Origin: Shinisaurus crocodilurus
Lineage: Eukaryota; Chordata; Lepidosauria; Squamata; Shinisauridae
NCBI GenBank assembly: GCA_021292165.1
Contig: CM037879.1
Span: forward strand, 282,818,272-282,882,271
Length of the DNA stretch: 64,000 nucleotides
Direction of reading: 5' to 3'
In this document: in pieces, positions 1 through 8,604 of the stretch
Layout: each line of letters opens with the position of its first letter
Numbering within the stretch: position 1 is the first letter of the stretch
Position numbers and translations under genes: made by a program
Notes under the pieces: model-generated
Told to the model about the DNA's origin: nothing
Seen by the model: the letters and a program-made list of their open reading frames with translations, nothing else
Database searches by the model: none

Positions 1-157
1 TAGGAGCGCACGGGAGCATGTTCCCCTGTCGGAATGGCATGTTGTACTAATGTCGTTCTCCCTGGAATGCTGGAAAACAAAGGAGCAAAATCTGTAATTA
101 ATTGCTGCAATCCTTGGCGTTGCTGTAGGGGCAAAGTTAAAGGCCAGTGTATTTCCT
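1..157 (-). pseudogene. Reverse transcriptase leader, truncated by window edge
   Basis: The minus-strand translation contains PLFSSIPGRTTLVQHAI, followed by a proline/valine/arginine stretch. In gypsy-like pol, this type of sequence (a phenylalanine-serine-IPG motif, then a T-x-x-VQH-x-I motif) lies just upstream of the reverse transcriptase fingers. It lies downstream of the integrase C-terminal domain on the same strand, so reverse transcriptase should continue to the left of base 1. It is too short to show catalytic motifs. Confidence 0.7.
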
Positions 158-1871
158 CTATCCCTCCTTTCTGTTGACATTCTTCCAACAGATCCAAAGC
201 CCAACCAGCTCTTCGGCCCCAGGCTGAAGGGGAAACACAAAATCTTTCCGGTCCACATACCGCTTAAGCATATTGTCATGAAAAACCTTCGGCAATCGCG
301 AGGTCTCTGCATACTGCAGCAGATAGTTGACTTCCCCCAGCCGTTCTTTCACAGTCAAAGGCCCTTCCCACTTAAGGGTTAACTTATCGGGCTTAACCGG
401 TTTGAGAACAAGAACCTGGTCTCCGGGCTGAAACACTCGGACTCGGGCAGTTTGATCATACCACGCCTTTTGCGTGTCTTGAGCTTGGGCTAAATGCTCC
501 TGCGCCACCTGTTGTACCTCTCTCAGAGTATTCTGTAGCATTTGCATAAAACTTATAACATTCTGAGAGGAACTGGCCACCTTTTGTTCCCACTCTTCTC
601 TAAGCATAGTCAGAGGACCTCTGAGTTCCCGGCCAAACATTAGCTCATTTGGAGAAAACCCCAAGCTTTCCTGAGGGGCATCTCGATACGCAAATAAGAG
701 CATGGTGGTTTGTCACATAGGCTCGAATCATCTTTCCCAGGGTCTGATTGAACCTCTCCACTAGCCCATTTGTCTGATGATAATAGGTACAGAGAAACAT
801 TGCTCTACCCCTCCCAGTTCCCACATCTTTTGCATTAGTTGAGACACAAATCCAGGTCCCCGGTCTGAAAGTACTACTTTGGGCATACCCAGCTGGGCAC
901 AAATAGTCAATAAAGTCTTAGCCAAAGTAGAAGCAGTGATTGATGTTAACGGTACAGCTTCTGCATAGCGAGTTGCGAAATCCACAACTGTGAGAATGAA
1001 TTTTTTGCCTGTCTTGGTGGGCGTCTGGAAAGGCCCCAATATATCCACAACCGTGAGAATGAATTTTTTCAAAGGGAGTCTCTATTCGGGGAAGGGGCTG
1101 TAAAGGGGCTTTAGGGTGATCTTTATTGAACCCCACTCTTTGGCAGGTGCTACAGGAGCGACAATAGTTTTTCATGGCTTCGGCCACTGAAGGCCAATAA
1201 AATTCATTAGACACCTTGTGTAAAGTCCGTTTCCTTCTAAATGCCCCTCCCCATGCAGTAGCATGAGCCAACTGTAAGACCGGTTCTCGAAACCCTTGTG
1301 GCACCACTAACTAGCGATAAATCTTCCACCTTTGTCCAACTCCTTTCGGTGCAAACTCTCGATATAAGACTCCCGCCTCCCAAAAGAACCGGACAGGATG
1401 TTGAGGCGTCACGGTGGCCACTTGGTTTTCAGCCGCCTCCCTGCACTCCTGCAAGGACGGATCTTGGTTTTGAGCCTCTACGAAGGCAGTGGAACGAAGA
1501 TTCCCTGAAAGGATTTCTTCTCTCTCCACCACATCCTCTTCGCCTGCCGGCAATAAATCTTTTCCCTGCTGTTTAGCTGACTCTGGCTCTGCTGGGCCTC
1601 CGTCCCCCTCCCTTGCCCGTCCGTCCGTAGCTGTCGCTTCCCCCTCAGCAGGGGGGCAAGATTCTACTGTCTGGGCAGGGAATATGGGATCTGGGGAGGC
1701 CTGCTTCGTCTTACTGGTTTGACTCTGAGTCACCGCTAAAACAGGGGCTTGACTGGCCAAGAAAGCCAGATCATTTCCAATAAGAAACGTAATAAATTCA
1801 GTTTCATGTACTAACAAGTCCAATTCTCCTTTCCAATTTTTGTTTTCTAACGGTATTCTGGCCAAAGGCAT
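158..1871 (-). pseudogene. Protease C-terminus plus integrase, frameshifted
   Basis: At 1770-1871 is a protease C-terminal segment with ITFLIGNDL, the flap-distal part of a retroviral-type protease. A linker follows, then a stop at 1308-1310, then the integrase zinc-binding region with FYWPSV and CRSCSTC at about 1135-1290. The histidine expected in a GHFG-like motif appears to be alanine here (GGAF). The catalytic triad is still visible: D in VVDFATRYAEA at 980-982, D in LSDRGPGF at 863-865, and E in GLVERFNQ at 756-758. The second D and the E are about 35 residues apart but in different frames. The C-terminal domain with LKWEGP and FHDNMLKRY lies at 250-400. At least three frame changes, one linked to an internal duplication, make it non-functional. 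Confidence 0.82.
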
Positions 1872-1911
1872 GGCAATGGGGGGGAGAGTTATAAGGAGTG
1901 ATGGTAAAAAA

Positions 1912-3388
1912 TTATCCCTCTAGCATTTGTCCTGGCGTCACCAAACTCCGATCAATAGCTGAAAGGGCAGCCCCACTGTCTCTCCAACCCTGTCCCCATT
2001 GCCCATTAATTTTAAGAGACTCACAGAATTGTAGCTGGCTCCACTTGACTTGTCCCGGTTGAACCAAAGCCATCGCCGGCTCCTTTCTCTTCTGTGACGG
2101 TGAATGCCTGGCTGCTACTCCATTTCCCGGAATACGCGGGGCTGGATCTTCTCCCTCTCCCTCGCTGGCCCCACTCCAATCTGAGGCTTCTCCGGGGGAG
2201 TCAGCGAGACGCACTGGTCTCACAGCACCGACTTTAGCAGCTGCCTCTTTTTGCAACTTTGCTTGTAATCTGGGGCATTCACGTTTCATGTGACCCTCCC
2301 CTTTACAATAGAAACACCCGGTCGTCGTTGGGGTAGAGGTAGCCTTGGGCCCGATTCCTCCTCCAGCTGGCCCTCCCGGCTTCACAGCACTCGATGTCTC
2401 ACTCTTCCCGCCGCCCCCCGCCGGCTTGGCTGGGGTGGCTCGATAGCTGCTTCCACCCTTCCGATAGACTCCCATCTGGTCCGTGAGCAGCGCAGCTTGC
2501 CGGAGAGTGGTGGGCCGCTGATCACTCACCAACGCCGCCCTTCCTTCGGGAAGAATAGCATAAAACTGTTCTAAGGCCACCAGTTCTCGTAAATCTCGAA
2601 AGGAGACAGCTTGAGCCGTCTCCAGCCATGAATCCAGGGACCTCTGCAGCCTCGTTGTCGTGGAGACAAAACCCTCACCGGGCTCAGCCTTGATTTCTCT
2701 GAAACGTTGCCGGCACCTCTCAGCCGAAAGACAAAAAGTTTGTTTGACTAGTTCTTTAAATTGTCCATAATTATGTGAGTCTTCTCACGGGACGCTATAC
2801 AACAGCTGCGCTAGACATCCAGAAGCTCGTGAGCGAAGGGCGGACATCCAGCTGCCACGGTGGATGCGCTCATCTTCACAGGCAATTTCAAACAAGCCCA
2901 AATATTCCAACGGATCCTGCCCCTCATGAAAGCGAGGCAGATTTTTGAAGTTTGACTTTTCAGGATAAGTCCCTCCCGTTTGTTTCGCCAACTGGCTTTG
3001 CAACAGGTCAACTTGCTTTTGTAATTCCCTTTCTCTGGACGTAGCCCTGGAGCGAGACAAGTCAATAAATCTCCGAGTCCGCCGAAGTGGAACTGCTGTG
3101 GCTTCCTCTTCTTCTCCTTGGTAGCTCCCACTGCCCGTACTCCACCTCCAGGGACTTGGAAATCAACCCTCGGCCCCTGGGTTCCACTGGCCAGTCTGCC
3201 AAATGGGATGGGATTGACACCCTCCTCTCCTCGCCCTCCTTTCCTTCCCAGTCCACAGTCACTTCAATAGGAGGAGCGACAGGAGGAAGCACAGCCGGTA
3301 AAATTGCCTCCCGTTCCAACACTGGCGGATCTTCTGCCGCCTCTGCTCCCTGCAGGGGCCGGTCCTGATCCAACTGAGCCAATTCCAT
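1912..3388 (-). pseudogene. gag (SCAN-like capsid, zinc knuckle) running into protease
   Basis: This is the structural gene of the gypsy element, forming the particle that packages element RNA. The N-terminal part (3388 to about 3100) is acidic and proline-rich in one frame, then shifts frame. From about 3120 one frame runs to 1912 and is broken by a single in-frame TGA at 2782-2784. A basic coiled-coil-like stretch, RERELQKQVDLLQSQL, lies at 2990-3035. The capsid part at about 2490-2745 has RQRFREIKAEPGE and later LVALEQFYAILPE, the pattern of the SCAN domain. A CX2CX4HX4C zinc knuckle, CFYCKGEGHMKREC, sits at 2275-2316. The frame then enters protease, with the active-site DSGA at 1969-1980. 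The reading frame stops at 1909-1911, part-way through protease. Confidence 0.8.
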
Positions 3389-3475
3389 TTCTGCTCTGAC
3401 AACTTTTCCCTATCTGGAAAATAACAAACCCTTGCCTGGTTTGATCCAAAAAATGTTCCACAGGTTGGCTGCCAA

Positions 3476-3495
3476 AATCCCACCCTCTGCCACCA
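3476..3495 (-). other. Primer-binding site, tRNA-Leu-like
   Basis: The plus strand reads AATCCCACCCTCTGCCACCA, the form of a tRNA 3' end with its CCA. It matches vertebrate tRNA-Leu 3' ends of the type AATCCCACCGCTGCCACCA apart from about one inserted or changed base. It lies exactly between the terminal CA of the LTR and the gag region, where a primer site belongs. The tRNA identity is an inference from recalled tRNA sequence. Confidence 0.6.
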
Positions 3496-3640
3496 TGTGA
3501 AGGAGGCTGATCGTACACCAGCCCTCCAGGATGGGACATCTAACAGGGCTTCCCTACAAGTCCCAGCTACTACAAGTCCCATCTTCACATCTCCTATTTC
3601 ATAAAGCAAAGGGCGAGTGTAGATTTTGCCACGTGTGAAG
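3496..3640 (-). repeat. Partial 5' LTR of the gypsy element
   Basis: This follows the primer-binding site directly. On the minus strand it ends in CCTTCACA, so the required terminal CA abuts the primer site. The outer LTR boundary is unclear and the LTR may be truncated. The octamer TGTGAAGG recurs near 3636, which could be chance. No TATA box or AATAAA signal was recognised in it. Confidence 0.45.
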
Positions 3641-3850
3641 GTAACATTGAAGCCAAAATTTCACCTCAAGTGATATTTGGAGACAACTAGGAGATTCCTC
3701 CTCAGGCAAAACATCTGAGGAATTTCAAATGAAGCCAAAAGGTTTGGGGAAAATTAGTGACATTTCTCAAGCGGGTTTTGCATATCCGTATATGAAAGGT
3801 GACATGGATTTATTTTCTGCCATAGGAACATGGATTAGGAGATCTTTTTA

Positions 3851-4272
3851 TAGGGATGAGCACCGAGCCCGACACCCGACTCGCGGGGCGTTCGGCGAGC
3901 GCTCCCACCACGCGAGCCGAGCACCCCGCTAGCGCCAGCGGAGGCACTCGCTGAGGGGCTCACCGGACTTCCAGGTTCCCCAGCTCTATGCTGTTTACAT
4001 AAAGTATAGCATAGTAAACAGTAAAAATGGCCACTATTTGCGTAAATGCCATTTTTACTGTTTACTACACCATACTTTACGTAAATGGCATATCTTATGC
4101 CATTTTCTATGGAAACGACATAGGTGCCGGAACCCAGATGTCGCTTTTCCCCGGCTCGGCTCGCGAGATCACGAGTCGAGCTGCTGGGGAAAGGTAAGTC
4201 AATCGGAGCTCGGGGGGTCGAGCCCAGCGAGTTCGCCGAGCTTACACACCCCCATTCGAGCACACATCCTTA
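3851..4272. mobile_element. TAGGGATG-type palindromic MITE (hAT-like), copy 1
   Basis: Begins TAGGGATGAG and ends ACACATCCTTA. It contains CpG-rich arms and a long central inverted repeat around 3990-4115, with TTTACTGTTTAC-type arms. It is the same family as the copies at 15039, 22240, 30871, about 41000 and 44080, which share the CTCGATT...GGCGAACTCGCC and GGAAGTCC words. No coding capacity. Flanking target duplication was not recognised for this copy. Confidence 0.65.
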
Positions 4273-5186
4273 ATGTACTTCCATCACCATTCATACCTTC
4301 CAAAATCCAGGCCTTTTCCTACACAGAGAATAGTCTTCATGGAGGAAGTAGTAATAGATGCCTTGGTGAAGTAACTGAGATCAGAGCTACCTCCGCGAAA
4401 GAGAGATCTCAGCTTCAGTGTGGTTCTTCATCTCCCACTGGTGCTATTTGGCACTCAGGGAACAATTTAGAGGGGGTTGTGCTGGGGGAGAGAAGGATTA
4501 AACCTCCCCTCCCCATGCACCATGTTTGTGATCTGGAACAAGCCCCAATGTTTATTTTAAGTTTAAAACAACATATAGAGATGCAGATGGCATATTTAAT
4601 GTATCTTGTCATTTGACCCCAAACACATGAAAAGCTACAAATATTAGGGAGATGTGGGGGGGGGGGACGACACTCCCAAGCACTGGAGAGCCATACTGGA
4701 GATTCACTGTGACCAGATCACCCTTTGACCATAACTCCATTCCATCTTTTTGACTGTGATGGAGGGGAAGGGTATCCATTGGCCTACTCCCACCTTATGT
4801 ATCCAGATTCCAGAATTCTCAGTTGGTGGCTGTTGTTTTAATTGGCTAATTGAACTAGTTCTCAAAGAGCGTACAAATACCATAAAGACAGATATGGGGA
4901 GAGCAAACTCCCACTTTAGACATTGCACAGAGGTGCAAAACCAGGAAATACAACTTACACTTCCTGTTTCCTCACATCTCAAATGTTTCAAGCTTCTCCC
5001 ATTCTGACCCCTCAATGGTCAAACATGACAGAGAGTTCTGGAGGATGTGGTGTTAGTGAATGAAAACAACACACTCTAAAATACTTTTCTCTCTCAAGTT
5101 GAATGTTGACCAGCCCATAATAGTGTATAGGTGCTCTGGTACAAGCATAAACTGTTCACCATTAAATCAACATGACATATGTATAT
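4273..5186. other. Unassigned non-coding sequence
   Basis: I see no gene or recognisable repeat here apart from a G run at about 4657-4666. Short open frames show no family resemblance. Confidence 0.5.
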
Positions 5187-5898
5187 GTACTAGGGTTAGA
5201 TCAATCTGTCAATTTCAGTTTCTCTCAGTTTCTCATTTTTCCAGTCACAAGTGGTTCATCTCTAATTTTGAAGGGTTTTTTTTTTTAAAAGTTCACCTGA
5301 AAATTCAGAAGCATTTTTTGCACATTTCCCCTAATAAATGCAGTTTGTTTGTGATTTTGCCTAATGTACACATATTTTACAAGCAATTTAACTAATATAA
5401 CACATTTGTGAATGTTATTTTCAGAAATATAGAGGAAGGAATGAGAATTTTGTTTTTGCTCGCAAAACATATGAGTGTGCCCCATTCGAAGCTCCAAATG
5501 CAAGCGGGAGCACGAGCATGTGTCCAACAAAAATATTTGTAAATTGTTGAATATGTGCCCACATTCATCTCATACACAATTTGCAGTTTCATTTGCAAAA
5601 AATTCCTAATTTGCGCAAATTTCCTCTGTGGACTGAATCAGCCCCACTTTAGTCTATGCGGGAAAGTTGCACGGATTAGGAAATTTGTTGTGCCCATCCT
5701 TGCCCAAACTTCTGCAAATATGGGGGAAACTTACGGAAATCTCCCGTCTGATTGCTGCTCAGTTTGCACAAGTTTCCTGTTCGTGCAGAGCGAGCAGCAA
5801 TGGCAAACGCAAATGGGAATCAGGCACAAGACAAGCAGCAAGACAAGGTTCAGAGAATCCTGGTGATCTCAAACATTGTTTGTATGCCCATCTCTAAT
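5187..5898. repeat. Degenerate interspersed repeats of the TAGGGATG-ended MITE group
   Basis: The segment 5187-5300 is the reverse complement of part of the repeat at 13960-14032 (shared words CTCAGTTTCTCATT and AGTTTCTCTC). The segment from about 5416 to 5898 resembles 10810-11230 and 26057-26727. All share words such as TTTTTGCTCGCAAAACAT, GACTGAATCAGCCCC and GAATCCTGGTGATCTC, and end near a CATCTCTAA or CATCCCTA terminus. No coding capacity. Confidence 0.6.
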
Positions 5899-6043
5899 AA
5901 ATGCATTTTTGTATGTACATCTGTGGCGTAACCCCACAATTCAGTTCCCTGGTGTATGTCTGCATTAGTATGCTTAAGTGTGTCTAGAATGTTGAACCGA
6001 GTGGGTGTGCTTTGTGATGTCTTGGAAAGGGTGGGGGGAGGAG

Positions 6044-6051
6044 TATATAAA
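6044..6051 (+). promoter_or_regulatory. TATA box of the putative LTR promoter
   Basis: TATATAAA preceded by a G-rich stretch, in the position expected for an LTR U3 promoter. The transcript start would be about 30 bases downstream, near 6075. Confidence 0.5.
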
Positions 6052-6085
6052 GAGTGGTTGAGGTACGTCTGAGTCAGTTAGGTTT

Positions 6086-6756
6086 TATGTCATGGACTAT
6101 CTATAAACGTCACCTCCAACTCCTTGAAAGATTTCATCAACGTTGCCTCCGGAAAATCCTGCGAATTACTTGGGAAGATAGGCGAACAAATGTCAGTGTA
6201 CTGGAAGAAGCAAAGACTACTAGCGTTGAAAAAATGATCCTTCAATGCCAACTTCAGTGGACCGGTCATGTTGTTCGAATGCCTGACTGCCGTCTCCCAA
6301 AGCAGTTACTTTACTCCCAACTCAAGGATGGAAAGCGGAATATCGGTGGTCAATATAAGAGGTTTAAAGATGTTCATAAGGCTAATCTAAAAAAATGCAA
6401 TATAAACATCGAAAACTGGGAAGCTCTGGCCCATGAACGATCTAAATGGAGGTTGGCCTTTCACAAAGGTTCCATGGACTTTGAAGAAGCCCGAGTGCAA
6501 GGTGAAAGGGAGAAACGTGCTAAGCGAAAAGCACATCAAATGAATCCTTTACAGGACCATCTTCCATCTGGTAGCCTGTGTCCTCACTGTGGGAAGCTGT
6601 GTGGATCTAGAATTGGCCTCCACAGTCACTTACGGACTGCTAGAGTCTACACAATTTTCTTTAGAATTCTCCTCCTTTTAAAATCTCCTTTTTGTAAATT
6701 TTCTTTTTTATCCTGGAAGACAATCTTACTCGGTCATGAGTGATCGCCTGACTGAC
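6086..6756 (+). pseudogene. LINE ORF2 C-terminal fragment, nested in the LTR
   Basis: The frame at 6054-6743 encodes the end of a non-LTR retrotransposon polyprotein. It includes RFHQRCLRKILRITWEDR, LQWTGHVVRMPDCRLPKQLL and then a zinc-finger-like CPHCGKLCGSRIGLHSHLR. This arrangement is common at the C-terminus of several animal LINE clades; I cannot assign the clade. After the finger there is an unusual hydrophobic stretch of about 24 residues before SWKTILLGHE and the stop. The 3' end is GACTGACTGATG-like, a short tandem tail. ATGTCA occurs on both sides of the insert (about 6089 and 6760), a possible target duplication. The first codons of the open frame lie in LTR sequence, so they are not native. 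Confidence 0.7.
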
Positions 6757-6962
6757 TGATGTCAGTGAGTCGAGTTAAGTGAGTTGAGTGTTATGGGAGT
6801 GTGGAGTTGGGTTAGAGAGTTTTAGGTGGTTGGAGTTAGTTAGTGTGATATGGGAGAGTGTTTGTAGTGTGTGGGGAGAGTTGGGAGTTTGGGAGTTAGG
6901 TTACTTACAAAGTGTTTGGTGTAGGCAGGTTTATTTTCTGGAACTAAGATTTTGAGAATTAA

Positions 6963-6968
6963 AATAAA
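6963..6968 (+). terminator. AATAAA polyadenylation signal of the putative LTR
   Basis: AATAAA followed by a T-rich stretch (TTATTTTTATTTTGTTTG). In an LTR this would mark the end of R. It could instead be chance in AT-rich DNA. Confidence 0.4.
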
Positions 6969-7062
6969 CTTATTTTTATTTTGTTTGCTACCCAAATCCT
7001 ACATGTCAGCTTGGCGTTATTACCTGCTTTACTTTTAATTCTACTTTTAATTTGTACCCACA

Positions 7063-7314
7063 GCATCATCAATTTAAGCTAGATCCTTAATAACCAGCAT
7101 TAATCTTTTCCCTCATTAGTAGGGGAAAGGTTTCATTTGACCCTCCCCTCAGGTTTTCAAGTGTTGATGCTTGGCCTGAGAAGGGTTTTATGCGGCGGGT
7201 CCTAAAGTGTAAGGGACCGTGTCGTCACAACATCCCCTTAACAAACATATTTTTGTAGGCCGTTTCTGATTGGAGAGTACATTGCAAAATTTGGTGAAGA
7301 GCAAATTTCAAAGG
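7063..7314. other. Unassigned non-coding sequence
   Basis: No recognised gene. This is the right flank of the putative solo LTR. Confidence 0.4.
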
Positions 7315-7468
7315 ATTCATAGATTTCATAGATCATAGAGTTGGACGGGGCCTACAAGGCCATCGAGTCAATGCAGGAAACTAGAGGAGGGGTCTCCCAA
7401 CAAAGTAATAACCAGGCCTGACCCTGCTTAGCTTTCCACGCTCAGACAAGCTGAGCCAGCGTGAGCTA
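7315..7468 (-). repeat. 5S rRNA-headed SINE with CR1-like tail, copy 1
   Basis: Read on the minus strand, a 5S rRNA-related head (AGCTAAGCAGGGTCAGGCCT, the 5S internal promoter region) is followed by a tail with CCTTGTAGGCCCC and ATGATCTATGAAATCT words, typical of CR1 3' ends. Part of the tail is deleted here (GAGTCAATGCAGG in place of the longer form). Confidence 0.75.
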
Positions 7469-7793
7469 TAACTGAGTTTTGAATTGCGCTTTGGTTCTAC
7501 ACTGCGAAATGGGGTAAATTCACATTAACATGCATACCGGACACATTTATCCCCCTTTCCTAATCTGTGCTGGTTCCATCTGGCTGACACACACTGGTTA
7601 ATGAAACATTTTTCTTTAAGTTACTGGCAGAATCTGAACCAAAACAGAGAATTTAGTTTAGAAATACACATGGCATTTACTTTGGCAAAGGATTTAGAAG
7701 CAAATGTAATGCAGTCAAATGGAAAAAACACACAGAACATATTGGAACAATAGTCAAGTTTTAATGGTTCAACTCCCTGGTCGCATGAAGTAG

Positions 7794-8604
7794 TACAGTA
7801 ATACTTTGGATTGCGAGTACCCCAGTCTGCGAGCGTTTTGCAAGACGAGCAACATTTTAAAATAAATTTTGACTTGATAAACGAGCGACGTCTTGCAAAA
7901 CGACATGGAGGGGCGGTGCAGTGCGGCCGCTCGCTCGGCCGGCGCCTCACCCTGCTGCGCCGCTTCCCAGGAGGCTCCATGTAGAGGCACAGCCGCTCGC
8001 TTGCTCAGCCGCTCGCTTGCTCGGCCGCTCACTTGCTCGGCCGCTCGCTTGCTCGGCCGGTGTCTCGCCCTGCTGCGCCAGCTCCCGGGCGGCTCCACGT
8101 AACGCGCCAGCAGAGCGAGCGGCTGCCCATGAGCAGGGCGAGGCGCTGGCTGAGCGAGTGGACGTGCCGCGCCTCCATGTAGAGCTGGCCTGGGAGCCGG
8201 CAGATGGAGGGAGCTGGCGAAAGCCGGCGCCGCCCCTCTACAGAGAGCTGGCCCTGGAGCCAGCAAAACAGAAGGGTGAGGCGCCGTCAGATCAAGCGGC
8301 CACGCCGCGCCTCTCTGTGGAGCCTCCCCGTGGAGCCGCGTGGGCGGCTCGAGCGGCGCAGAGAGTGGGCGGCGAGCCCCTCCGTGCCACGGAGAATCGA
8401 TCATCGGAGGGGGCCCTGCACAGAGAGGCGAGGCACCCCCCCCCAAGGTACGCATTATTTACAGTATATGATAAAATGGTTGTGGAACGAATTATCTGAG
8501 TTTCCATTATTTCCTATGGGGAATTTCGCTTTGATATACGAGTGTTTTGGATTACAAGCATGTTTCCGGAACGGATTATGCTCGCAATCCAAGGAATTAC
8601 TGTA
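7794..8604. mobile_element. Mariner/Tigger-like non-autonomous DNA transposon, long form (811 bp)
   Basis: Bounded by TA on both sides and by inverted ends TACAGTAATACTTTGGATTG and CAATCCAAGGAATTACTGTA. The left arm reads GCGTTTTGCAAGACGAGC and the right arm TTTTGGATTACAAGC. Between them lies a CpG-rich core of about 560 bp (7900-8450) with no transposase. TA duplication and CAGT...ACTG ends fit the Tc1/mariner superfamily, and the wording resembles Tigger-like MITEs. Shorter relatives are at 29150, 36793, 40241 and 53833, which makes this the long, core-containing form in the window. The overlapping GC-rich open frames are compositional artefacts. Confidence 0.8.
7992..8055. repeat. 16-bp tandem repeat, four units
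   Basis: Four near-identical units of GCCGCTCGCTTGCTCG (variants with A at the end or CACTTG inside), lying inside the CpG-rich core of the Tigger-like element. Confidence 0.85.

Larger units (their letters stand above)
1..3640 (-). mobile_element. Ty3/gypsy LTR retrotransposon, Gmr1-like, degenerate, cut by window edge
   Basis: Read on the minus strand, the order is partial LTR, primer-binding site, gag with zinc knuckle, protease, integrase (zinc-binding, catalytic core, C-terminal domain), then the leader that precedes reverse transcriptase. The last part runs off the left edge. Ordinary Ty3/gypsy pol has integrase last. Integrase before reverse transcriptase is the known hallmark of Gmr1-like gypsy elements of deuterostomes. 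The gag also resembles the SCAN fold, which fits that clade. Frameshifts and in-frame stops make this copy dead. The second LTR, reverse transcriptase and RNase H would lie outside the window. The right-hand limit near 3640 is a guess, because no clear LTR start was found. Confidence 0.85.
5922..7062 (+). mobile_element. Probable solo LTR with a nested LINE fragment
   Basis: The stretch begins TGTGG and ends CCACA, the inverted TG...CA termini of an LTR. It is flanked by ACATC on the left and GCATC on the right, a possible 5-bp target duplication with one mismatch. It contains a TATA box at 6044-6051 and, after the nested LINE, an AATAAA signal at 6963-6968 followed by T-rich sequence. The right edge is followed by no TGG primer-binding site, which suggests a solo LTR. 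The LTR family is not recognised. The boundaries are an inference from termini and signal order. Confidence 0.5.
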
